Positions 1 to 6,339 of a DNA stretch of 9,316 nucleotides are shown piece after piece. The stretch covers positions 1 to 9,316 of the forward strand of contig CAITAM010000485.1 of the NCBI GenBank assembly GCA_903890265.1, in the 5' to 3' direction. Made by a program: the position numbers and the translations under genes. Source of the DNA: an uncultured Pseudomonadota bacterium. GTDB lineage: Bacteria; Pseudomonadota; Gammaproteobacteria; Steroidobacterales; Steroidobacteraceae. The notes beneath the pieces are model-generated. The model was not told the origin of the DNA and made no database searches. It was given only the letters and a program-made list of their open reading frames with translations. Positions within the stretch are counted from its first letter, which is position 1. The number at the start of each line of letters is the position of its first letter.

Positions 1-1165
1 CGTGCACGTCGACGCGTTCGAAGTCGCCGGTGCCCATCAGCTCATCGACGCGGGAGTCGAGGTTCTGCAGGGTCACGCCGCTGCCAAGGCGCGCGGTGAC
101 AGCCGCCGGTGTCACGTGGCGCAGGCGCGTCGTGTCGACGCGAACGGCCGTGTAGGTTGGCGCCGGGGGGCGGACGTGGGCACTGCGCCAAGCACGGTAC
201 TCGTCATCCGGCACACTGAAACGTGCCAGCCGGTCGGCGGCCGCCCGGGCCACCGTCTCGCCGCGCGCGACCGCACGGAATGAGTTCGCGAAGTCCGCGG
301 GCGACACGTCGGTCACGTCCGGCGACAGCAGCACGTCAGCCGAGGTCAGTTCGGCGCGCGAGCGTTCAATGTTCTGGTAGCTCAGGATGTTCAGGGTCTG
401 CAGCCCGGCGGCCAGCAGCGAGTTGAGCTCCTCGCGCTTGAGAAGCGGTGCGCCGAGATCCACCGCGATGATGGCATCCGGGTGGAACTCGCGCGCGACA
501 TCAATCGGCAGGTTGCGCACGAGGCCGCCGTCGGCAAGCAGGAGGCCGTTGATCGTGACGGGGGAGAAGGCGCCAGGCACCGACATGCTCGCCCTCACCG
601 ACTGGGCGAGATCGCCTTTGCTGAGCACGACGAGGCCACCGGTCTCGAAGTTGGTGGCCACCGCGCGGTACGGTATCGGCAGCGCATCGAAGTCGAGGTT
701 GCTGCCGTCGGGGACGAGGCGGCGCAGGAAGCGCTGCAACTCGTGACCGACGAGCAGGCCCTTCGGCAGGCGCACCTCGGTGCCGCTCACGCCGAGTTCG
801 GCAGAGACGGCATGGGGCCGCTCGATGCCCTTGTCGTACACCGTGTGATCGGCGCGGTTCGGCACGTCGGAGAGGATCGACGACCACTCGGCGTTGCGCA
901 CCAGGTCCTCGATGGCCGAGGCATCCAGACCACCCGCGTAGGCGGCGCCGACGATGGCGCCCATGCTCGTGCCCACGATGCAGTCGATCGGAACGCGCAT
1001 CTCCTCCAGCACCTTGAGCACGCCGACGTGCGAGATGCCGCGCGCACCGCCACCGGCGAGCACGAGGCAGACCTTCGGCCGCGTCCGCGCGGCCGGGGGC
1101 GCGGGCGCTGCCGCCACCGGTAGCGAGAGCAGGGTGGCAAGGATCGCAAGAAGAGCGACGCGCAC
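1..1165 (-). CDS. Patatin-like phospholipase, PlpD/RssA type, exported (C-terminus beyond window)
   Basis: Predicted exported serine lipase/phospholipase that would cleave acyl esters. I translated it from GTG at 1165; it stays open to base 1 (388 codons visible, no stop). The start lies 4 nt after the upstream stop and has GGAG about 7 nt before it. Residues 1-20 are a signal peptide (hydrophobic LLAILATLLSLPVAAA). The patatin domain follows: glycine-rich oxyanion loop GGGARG (38-43), nucleophile elbow GTSMG with Ser67, and the catalytic Asp motif ADGGL with Asp212. Both dyad residues are intact. From about residue 330 (TYTAVRVDTTRLRHV onward) the sequence looks like a POTRA domain. In known families, a signal peptide, patatin and POTRA arrangement is followed by a 16-strand outer-membrane barrel (PlpD, type Vd secretion). 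The barrel would lie left of this window, so that part is inference. The gene is the last of three tightly packed minus-strand genes. Patatin assignment is firm; PlpD subtype is likely. Confidence 0.93.
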   Translation of the reverse strand, partial: MRVALLAILATLLSLPVAAAPAPPAARTRPKVCLVLAGGGARGISHVGVLKVLEEMRVPIDCIVGTSMGAIVGAAYAGGLDASAIEDLVRNAEWSSILSDVPNRADHTVYDKGIERPHAVSAELGVSGTEVRLPKGLLVGHELQRFLRRLVPDGSNLDFDALPIPYRAVATNFETGGLVVLSKGDLAQSVRASMSVPGAFSPVTINGLLLADGGLVRNLPIDVAREFHPDAIIAVDLGAPLLKREELNSLLAAGLQTLNILSYQNIERSRAELTSADVLLSPDVTDVSPADFANSFRAVARGETVARAAADRLARFSVPDDEYRAWRSAHVRPPAPTYTAVRVDTTRLRHVTPAAVTARLGSGVTLQNLDSRVDELMGTGDFERVDVH

Positions 1166-1169
1166 GGCC

Positions 1170-1559
1170 CTACTCCGACCCGCCGGCACCGATCTCGAGG
1201 TGCCAGCGGTGCAGAAAGCGATGCAGCACGGGTGCCAGCATGACGCTCGCCGCGATCAGGAGGACGAGCCCGCAATAGAGTGCATAGGCCGAGGCGAACA
1301 GCTTGCCCGCCGTGGTCCTGACCGGATCGACCGGGCCCATGCCGCCCATGATCATCGACGCGTTCAGCAGCGCATCGATCCAGGGCAGCCGCTCCAGCAC
1401 GTGGTAGCCGAGCGTGCCCGCGAACAGCGAACCGACGATGAGCGCCGCACCACCGACAAAGTGCCGCAACAGCTTGCCGAGGAAGTGCGCGCGCGAGGGC
1501 AGCGGAGGGGTGCGGTTTGCGGTCATAGGGAATGCCGGGGCGGAATCTGCACGCATCAT
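1170..1559 (-). CDS. Small two-TM membrane protein resembling a K+-channel pore module with degenerate filter
   Basis: A 129-residue integral membrane protein. TM1 spans about residues 33-52 (GGAALIVGSLFAGTLGY), a short amphipathic segment WIDALLNASMIM lies at 60-71, and TM2 is about 86-110 (KLFASAYALYCGLVLL onward), followed by a His/Arg-rich tail (HRFLHRWHLE). The order TM1, pore helix, filter-like loop, T-x-x-GKLFA, TM2 matches two-TM potassium channels. However, the position of the TVGYGD filter reads MGGMGPVD, which lacks the canonical signature. Databases may label such proteins as ion channel or potassium channel family; a working K+ channel is doubtful. The chosen ATG at 1559 overlaps the preceding TGA as ATGA, suggesting translational coupling. 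A second ATG at 1526 (residue 12) would remove only a nonconserved leader and cannot be excluded. The function is unknown. Confidence 0.85.
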   Translation of the reverse strand: MMRADSAPAFPMTANRTPPLPSRAHFLGKLLRHFVGGAALIVGSLFAGTLGYHVLERLPWIDALLNASMIMGGMGPVDPVRTTAGKLFASAYALYCGLVLLIAASVMLAPVLHRFLHRWHLEIGAGGSE

Positions 1560-2341
1560 AGCCGGTCAGCGGCGGGCCGCCAGCGAGCCGGGACCGCCGT
1601 GGTGAGGTCAAGCGCCACGAGCGCCGACCAGAAATCCGTCGCCAGCGGTGCCTCGAGCACGAGCGGCAGCCCGGTCGCCGGGTGGGTGATGGTCAGCGCC
1701 ACCGCCGCCAGCAGCAGGCGGTGAATACCGAATGCGGTCCGGAAATGGCGGTTATGCCGGCCGTTGCCGTAGGTGGTGTCGCCGACCAGCGGATGGTTGA
1801 TCTTGCGCAGGTGCCGGCGGACCTGATGGCGCCGACCGGTCAGCGGCGCGGCCTGCACCAGGGCATAACGACTGGTCGGGTAGCGGTCGACACGGACCGG
1901 CAGTTCGCTGTGCCCAAGCGTGGTGAAGCGCGTCGTGGCTTCCTGCGGCTCGACGTCACGGCGCCGGTCGCCGTCATCGGTGAGCCGCGCGAGCGGCGTA
2001 TCGATGATGCCCCGTGGCGGTGGCCAGCCGCGCACGACCGCGAGGTAGGTTTTCTCGACCCGTCGTTCGGCGAAGTCGTCGGCAAGGCGTCGCTGGACGG
2101 CGGGCGTGGTCGCGAACAACAACAGGCCGGATGTGCCGCGGTCGAGACGATGCACCGGGTAGAGGTAATCACCGCCCGCGGCCTCGCGCGCCTGGGCAAG
2201 GGCGCTGTCGCCAACGCGGGCGTCGAGCCGCGTGCGATGCACGAACGTGCCCGCCGGCTTGCACACGGCAACGAGCGACTCATCGGCGTAGAGGACGGCC
2301 AGTGTTTCGCCCGCACTGTCCCTCGTCGCTGGTGCCTCCAT
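1556..2341 (-). CDS. truC: tRNA pseudouridine synthase, TruC-type RluA family
   Basis: RluA-family pseudouridine synthase. TruC isomerises uridine 65 in the acceptor/T-arm region of certain tRNAs. The catalytic motif HRLDRGTSG is at residues 64-72, with the essential Asp at 67. Early residues LAVLYADESLVAVCKPAG (14-31) and the central RYPTSRYALV (153-162), followed by LTGRRHQVRRHLRKINHPLVGD, closely match what I remember of E. coli TruC (RYPTTRYGLV, KTGRKHQLRRHL), which is about 260 residues. There is no S4 domain, as in TruC and unlike RluB or RluC. I chose ATG at 2341 (261 aa) because the homologous core begins 13 residues later. An upstream ATG at 2422 would add 27 residues of low-complexity sequence and overlap the folE upstream region. 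It is the first gene of the minus-strand block, and its TGA overlaps the next ATG. RluA family is certain; TruC over other RluA members is about 80% sure. Confidence 0.93.
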   Translation of the reverse strand: MEAPATRDSAGETLAVLYADESLVAVCKPAGTFVHRTRLDARVGDSALAQAREAAGGDYLYPVHRLDRGTSGLLLFATTPAVQRRLADDFAERRVEKTYLAVVRGWPPPRGIIDTPLARLTDDGDRRRDVEPQEATTRFTTLGHSELPVRVDRYPTSRYALVQAAPLTGRRHQVRRHLRKINHPLVGDTTYGNGRHNRHFRTAFGIHRLLLAAVALTITHPATGLPLVLEAPLATDFWSALVALDLTTAVPARWRPAADRL

Positions 2342-2413
2342 GGCTGCAGTGTACTGGACGTCAAGGCGCGGTGGGCGCGCTGCCGGGGCGGTATCGGCAA
2401 GGGCAGCGCAACC

Positions 2414-3037
2414 TTGATACATTGCGCAGGTAGGACTACGGCCACGTACACGGAGACCTTAGCCATTACTCCTGATCAGGACCCCGCCCTTGTCGATGCG
2501 CTTCGTCGCCTGCTGCGTGCCGGCGGCGAAGATCCGGACCGCGAAGGACTGCTCGAGACGCCCGTGCGGTTTCTCCGCGCCTGGGCCGAGTGGACGTCCG
2601 GCTACGACGAGCATCCGGCCGAGATACTGAAAACGTTCGATGACGGCGCATCGGCGTATGACGAGATGGTGCTCGTGCGCGACATCCCGGTCTACTCGCT
2701 GTGCGAGCATCATCTGGCGCCGTTTTTCGGTGTCGCTCACGTCGGTTACCTGCCACGCGGCCGGATCGTCGGCCTGTCCAAGCTCAATCGCCTGGTCGGC
2801 GCGTTCGCGCGGCGGCTGCAGGTGCAGGAACGGCTCACGACACAGATCGCCGACACGCTGCACGACGCCCTCGCGCCTTACGGCGTGGCGGTCATGCTCG
2901 AGTGCCGGCACATGTGCATGGAGTCGCGCGGCATCCGCCAGCCCGGTGCGGCCACGATCACCTCGGCCATGCGCGGTCACATGAAAGACGACGCCAAGAG
3001 CCGGGCCGAGTTCCTCGGGCTTATTACGCGCCGCTGA
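2414..3037 (+). CDS. folE: GTP cyclohydrolase I
   Basis: Converts GTP to 7,8-dihydroneopterin triphosphate and formate, the first step of folate and tetrahydrobiopterin synthesis; it acts as a cytosolic homodecamer. Numbered from the alternative start at 2465 (190 aa), the zinc ligands are Cys80 and His83 in SLCEHHLAPFFG and Cys151 in ECRHMCMESRG. GRIVGLSKLNRLV (99-111) and RLQVQERLTTQIADTL (117-132) are the signature GTP-binding and helix segments, and DDPxREGLLxTP-like sequence occurs near the N-terminus (GEDPDREGLLETP). All are intact. No ATG or GTG sits in frame near the expected N-terminus. I give TTG at 2414 as the only conventional codon (207 aa). ATT at 2465 has a better ribosome site, GGAG at 2452-2455 with 9 nt spacing, and gives a normal-length enzyme. 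The gene is divergent from truC and appears monocistronic. The identity is certain; the start is uncertain. Confidence 0.95.
   Translation: MIHCAGRTTATYTETLAITPDQDPALVDALRRLLRAGGEDPDREGLLETPVRFLRAWAEWTSGYDEHPAEILKTFDDGASAYDEMVLVRDIPVYSLCEHHLAPFFGVAHVGYLPRGRIVGLSKLNRLVGAFARRLQVQERLTTQIADTLHDALAPYGVAVMLECRHMCMESRGIRQPGAATITSAMRGHMKDDAKSRAEFLGLITRR
2415..2423 (+). promoter_or_regulatory. Candidate extended -10 promoter for folE
   Basis: TG-A-TACATT fits the extended -10 pattern (TGnTATAAT, hexamer 4 of 6). The -35 region 17 nt upstream (CGGCAA at 2395-2400) is poor, which extended -10 promoters tolerate. Transcription would begin near 2430, leaving about 35 nt before the GGAG-preceded ATT at 2465. 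The evidence is a single short motif and is weak. Confidence 0.25.
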
Positions 3038-3045
3038 GCGGCGCG
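3027..3045. repeat. 19-bp palindrome spanning the folE stop codon
   Basis: CGCGCCGCT, a single G, then AGCGGCGCG form a perfect 9-bp inverted repeat centred on the TGA stop (3035-3037). The RNA could fold into a compact GC stem at the end of folE. There is no T-tract after it, so classical intrinsic termination is not supported. A transcript-end or mRNA-stabilising hairpin is possible. Confidence 0.5.
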
Positions 3046-3137
3046 CCGGTCCGCGCGGTCGGGCCCGCGCGCGGCACGGCGTCCCGTCGGCTCTTGCCAC
3101 CGGCGGGCGTCGCGAGGCCCGGGCGGGGCGCGCGGTT

Positions 3138-3166
3138 TTGACGGCGCGGCGCGCCCGACCCACAAT
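3138..3166 (+). promoter_or_regulatory. Candidate sigma-70 promoter for the cupin-hydrolase-peptidase operon
   Basis: TTGACG at 3138-3143 (5 of 6 to the -35 consensus) is separated by exactly 17 nt from CACAAT at 3161-3166 (4 of 6 to -10). A run of four T at 3136-3139 overlaps the -35 box in otherwise very GC-rich DNA. The predicted start near 3173 would give a leader of about 80 nt before the ATG at 3256. The rest of the 218-bp gap 3038-3255 shows no gene or other clear element. Confidence 0.5.
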
Positions 3167-3255
3167 CACACCGTCAGCCCGGCACGCGTCGCGGTCGTGG
3201 CCCGCGAGAGGGGCGTGCGCCTGACGCCGGCCACACCTAACTCGCGGGGTATCCC

Positions 3256-3714
3256 ATGCTCGTACGTTCCACCGTCGCTACGCTTCTTTGCTGCGCTGCG
3301 CTCACCGCCGGTGCCGATTCCGCGCCACCGGCGCAGCCGCTCGCGACGACCAAACCGTTCAAGGTCAGCGCCGCTGCCGCCCAGGGCCCGGTCTTCCAGA
3401 TGAAGAGCGCGGTCAAGGGCCACGGCCCCGACGGCGACACGACCGACGTGCTGCTGCTGCGCTCGAAGGACGGCCGTGCCGAGATGGGCGTCTACGAGGC
3501 CACGGCATCCGAGCAGGACATTGAGTCGTACGAGGTCGACGAATTCATGTTCTTCCTCGCCGGCGGCGTGAAGCTGACGTCGGCCGATGGCAGCGTGCTC
3601 GAGGTCAAGGCCGGCGAGGGCGTCGCCATGCCGAAGGGCTGGAAGGGCCACTGGTCAACCACGGGATACAAGAAGTACTACGTGACCTACAACGGTGCCG
3701 CGAAGTCGAAGTAA
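3256..3714 (+). CDS. Exported small cupin-domain protein (DUF861/cupin_3-like)
   Basis: A 152-residue protein with an N-terminal signal peptide (about 1-23, MLVRSTVATLLCCAALTAG) and one cupin barrel, so probably periplasmic. The C-terminal half carries the cupin_3 pattern: YEVDEFMFFLAGGVKLTSAD (residues 95-114), then GEGVAMPKGWKGHWSTTG, then a KKYYVTY strand. This resembles the ureidoglycine-aminohydrolase-like cupins, but they are cytosolic enzymes and the metal ligands here are not complete enough for me to assign a reaction. ATG at 3256 follows a GGGG stretch, a weak ribosome site. A good candidate promoter lies about 90 nt upstream. The stop is only 4 nt before the likely start of the next gene, so it should head a three-gene operon of exported proteins. 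The fold is confident; the function is unknown. Confidence 0.88.
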   Translation: MLVRSTVATLLCCAALTAGADSAPPAQPLATTKPFKVSAAAAQGPVFQMKSAVKGHGPDGDTTDVLLLRSKDGRAEMGVYEATASEQDIESYEVDEFMFFLAGGVKLTSADGSVLEVKAGEGVAMPKGWKGHWSTTGYKKYYVTYNGAAKSK

Positions 3715-3718
3715 GCGA

Positions 3719-4615
3719 GTGGCCGTGTGGCGCACGTTCGCCCGCGCCAGGACCGCGTCGCTGGCCCTCGCGGCGGTCGCGGCCGTCGCCGCTCTGGCCG
3801 GTGCCGGCCCGGTCGCCGCGGCGGTGATCGAGGACCATTACTTCAGCGCCAGCGACGGGCTGAAGCTGCACTACCGCCAGGCGGGCAGCGGCAACCGGGT
3901 CCTCGTTTTCATCCCGGGCTGGCTGATGCCGGCCGACATCTTCGACCGCCAGCTCGAGGACCTGGGAAACGAGTTCGCCGTCTATGCGCTCAGTCCGCGC
4001 TCGCAGGGGCGCTCGGACCTCTACGCGGGTGTCCACACCGCGGCGCTGCGAGCCCGCGACATCGACGAGTTCGTGCGCCACGTGGCGCCCGGCGAGTTCA
4101 CGCTCGTTGGCTGGTCGCTCGGCGTAATGGAAGGGCTTGATTACGTCGAGCGCTACCGGCCGAAAGGGCTGCGTGCGCTGGTGCTGATCGACAACTCGAT
4201 TGGCGCCGGAACACCGCCAAAGCCGGGCAAGCGGCCGAAGTCTGCGCACGTGCCGACCGAGGAAGAGCGGCGTACGTCCCTCAGGAACTTCATAAACAGC
4301 ATGTTTAAAAAGCCGCAAGCTGATGATTTCATTGAAGTCATACAGGCATCGGCATTCCGGCCGTCGGCGCAGATTGCGAGCGAGTTATTGGCAAAGCCGT
4401 ACCCGCGCGAATACTATAAGAGCGTGATCTACGAGGTGAACGTCCCCACGTGGTATGCCATAACACCGCGCTTTCGCGAGCAGGGGGACGAGCTGCGCGC
4501 CCACCTGCCGGCTGCCCGGGTGACCGTTTTCGCGGATGCCGGCCACGCGTTGTTCGCCGATGATCCCACCGAGTTCAATGCCGGACTCCGGCAGTTCCTG
4601 GGCACCGTGTATTGA
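3719..4615 (+). CDS. Exported alpha/beta hydrolase
   Basis: Alpha/beta-hydrolase-fold protein of 298 aa from GTG 3719, with a long signal peptide (about 1-35, AVAAVAALAGAGPVAAA). The oxyanion strand is VLVFIPGWLMP (61-71). The nucleophile elbow GWSLG carries Ser133, and ADAGHALFADDP carries catalytic His276. The acid is probably the Asp in LVLIDNS (158) or a later residue; I cannot fix it by eye. The pattern resembles chloroperoxidase- or epoxide-hydrolase-like esterases, and the substrate is unknown. GTG at 3695 is in frame and would overlap the cupin gene by 20 nt. GTG 3719, or GTG 3725, avoids that and gives a normal signal peptide; the choice is uncertain. The stop overlaps the next gene's TTG. 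Around 4281-4440 the base composition falls to about 49% GC, inside the presumed lid region. Confidence 0.9.
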   Translation: MAVWRTFARARTASLALAAVAAVAALAGAGPVAAAVIEDHYFSASDGLKLHYRQAGSGNRVLVFIPGWLMPADIFDRQLEDLGNEFAVYALSPRSQGRSDLYAGVHTAALRARDIDEFVRHVAPGEFTLVGWSLGVMEGLDYVERYRPKGLRALVLIDNSIGAGTPPKPGKRPKSAHVPTEEERRTSLRNFINSMFKKPQADDFIEVIQASAFRPSAQIASELLAKPYPREYYKSVIYEVNVPTWYAITPRFREQGDELRAHLPAARVTVFADAGHALFADDPTEFNAGLRQFLGTVY

Positions 4616-6300
4616 CCGCCGCTAGCCGGCGGGCAGGCACCCGACGTGGCGCTGCCGGGCGGTGCCTGGTGGTGTTCGTCACGGTGCTGCTGGTGCCGTC
4701 ACTGACCTGCGCGAACGAGAAGCCCGGCCACGCCCACGCGACCCCGACGGCCGCGCACGCCAGCACCGCCCCGCACCACGCCGCCCACCACAAGGGCGCG
4801 AAGTCCGCCACGCCCCCCGCCGACGTCCCGCGCGGCCATGGCAAGCACGCGCACGCGGCACCCGTCAGCCGGTCGGCGGCTGGCCATCACGCCAGCCCGC
4901 ACCGTTCCGCGCACGGCGCCCATGCCAGCTCGGCCGGGGCCAGGTCCGTCGGGTCCAGGTCCGCGGGGACTGGCGAGACGGTCGCCCGACCGGTGGCGGC
5001 GGCCCGTAAGCCCATGGCACGGCCCGAAGCGGACGACGACGAACCCGGGGTCGGTGCCTTCCAGCACGGCTGCGCGCTCCCGGGCGACGGCCACGAGGCG
5101 TTCCTCGCCGGGCTCGGCGTGCGCGATCCCGAACTCGCCGCTGCCTTTGCGCGCGACTTTCCCGCGGCGGTGCCGGCCGCGACCGGCTGCGTCCCGTACG
5201 CCGCGGCCCGCGGCGAGACGGGCGAGATTCGCGCGCTTGGCATCATCGCTTCGGACGGCGCCGGTGCCCGCCACCTGTACCTCTACTCGCGCCTCGCGGC
5301 CGACGGCGGCCTGCGCACCGAGGTCGAGAACGTTGCCTCCGAACTCGACTTCAACACCTACACGGCACCGCTCGGCGATGTGCTGTCGCGTGCGCCGACG
5401 CTGTACACGGCGCTGCCGCCCGAAGTCCTGCTGCCGCTGGCCTCCATCGCGCCGCTGCTCGGTCCGGGTGCGGCGAGCGCCACCGGGACGCTCGCCGTCC
5501 GGGTGGGCTACGCCGCCGGCGGGGCCGGTCGCCCGCCGCGACTGCTGTCGGTGCAGCTCATCAATGACGGCAGTGGCGCGGTCGAGGGCGAAGCGCTCTG
5601 GATCGACCGCCCTGACCTCCCCGGCGGATTCTTCGGCCCCGACGGACGCTCGTTCGAGCACGCGCTGTGGACCTCGCCGGTGACGTTCACGCGCATCTCG
5701 CGCGGCGTCGGGGCGTATCACACCACCGTGGTGCGATCGATGCGCCGGCGCGTCGGTCATCACGTGCGGATCGTGCACAAGCGCCAGACGAAGGCCGGCA
5801 CGCACGTCGGCGTCGACTACGCCGCGCCCATGGGAACGCCGGTCGTGGCCGTGGCGGATGGACGGGTGGTCGAGATCGGTCGCCACGGCGGCTACGGCAA
5901 CCTCATCGTCGTCGAGCATGCCGGCGGCTACACCACCCGCTACGCGCACCTCAGTGCGTTTGCGCCGGACCTGCAGATCGGTGCGGAGGTACGCCGCGGG
6001 CTGGAGATCGGCTACGTGGGCTCGACAGGGCATTCGACCGGCCCCCACCTGCATTTTGAGATCCGCCTCGACGGCGTCTATCTCGACCCGCTGGACGACC
6101 GGCTGGCGTTCGGCCTGTGGTCGATGCGCTCGACCGATTACGTCGCGATGCTGCGCCAGACGCTGCTGGCCGAAGCGCTCGCGCCGCTCGTCGACCCGAT
6201 CGCGAGCAGCGCCGGCGCGCCGGGCGCTGCCGCCGCACCGGGTGAGGCGCGCCTCGCCGCCGCGCCGATGCTGAAACTCGGCGCCGTCAGCGACCGCTGA
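4612..6300 (+). CDS. Exported M23 (LytM-type) metallopeptidase with His-rich N-terminal segment
   Basis: Murein endopeptidase-type protein, 562 aa, predicted to cut peptidoglycan cross-links in the periplasm. The signal peptide is at about 1-34 (basic start, then LVVFVTVLLVPSLTCA). Residues 40-104 are low-complexity and hold 15 histidines. A poorly conserved middle domain (about 145-360) ends in GFFGPDGRSFEHALW and SPVTFTRIS, as seen just before the catalytic domain in MepM- and Csd3-like proteins. The M23 domain is intact: H398 and D402 (HVGVD), H446 (YAHLS), and H479 and H481 (PHLHF), meaning three zinc ligands and two catalytic histidines, so it should be active. The C-terminal 60 residues are Ala/Pro-rich. 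The start is TTG at 4612, overlapping the hydrolase TGA (TTGA). No ATG precedes the signal peptide, so coupling is likely. The M23 assignment is firm; the start is fairly sure. Confidence 0.93.
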   Translation: MTAASRRAGTRRGAAGRCLVVFVTVLLVPSLTCANEKPGHAHATPTAAHASTAPHHAAHHKGAKSATPPADVPRGHGKHAHAAPVSRSAAGHHASPHRSAHGAHASSAGARSVGSRSAGTGETVARPVAAARKPMARPEADDDEPGVGAFQHGCALPGDGHEAFLAGLGVRDPELAAAFARDFPAAVPAATGCVPYAAARGETGEIRALGIIASDGAGARHLYLYSRLAADGGLRTEVENVASELDFNTYTAPLGDVLSRAPTLYTALPPEVLLPLASIAPLLGPGAASATGTLAVRVGYAAGGAGRPPRLLSVQLINDGSGAVEGEALWIDRPDLPGGFFGPDGRSFEHALWTSPVTFTRISRGVGAYHTTVVRSMRRRVGHHVRIVHKRQTKAGTHVGVDYAAPMGTPVVAVADGRVVEIGRHGGYGNLIVVEHAGGYTTRYAHLSAFAPDLQIGAEVRRGLEIGYVGSTGHSTGPHLHFEIRLDGVYLDPLDDRLAFGLWSMRSTDYVAMLRQTLLAEALAPLVDPIASSAGAPGAAAAPGEARLAAAPMLKLGAVSDR

Positions 6301-6322
6301 CGGGCACGGACGGCGCGCCGCG

Positions 6323-6339
6323 CGTCAGGGCGACTGACG
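6323..6339. other. Small hairpin at the convergent junction
   Basis: CGTCAG, a GGCGA loop, then CTGACG form a 6-bp inverted repeat between the convergent peptidase gene and the following minus-strand gene, overlapping the latter's last codons. It has no T-tract, so a terminator role is only a guess. Confidence 0.2.

Noticed and set aside
482..1123. Long plus-strand open frame opposite the patatin gene
   Set aside because: It is antisense to a clear patatin gene with intact motifs; the open frame follows from GC-rich codon bias and its residues show no family pattern.
2355..2385. TTGACG and TACACT boxes on the minus strand upstream of truC
   Set aside because: They are too close together and too close to the start codon to form a normal promoter pair.
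1682..2413. Upstream extension of the folE frame by about 240 codons
   Set aside because: It runs antisense through truC and has no domain; only the part from about 2465 shows GTP cyclohydrolase sequence.
4699..6054. 451-codon minus-strand open frame under the M23 peptidase
   Set aside because: It is Arg/Gly/Ala-rich without a motif and lies opposite a gene with complete catalytic residues; a GC-driven shadow.
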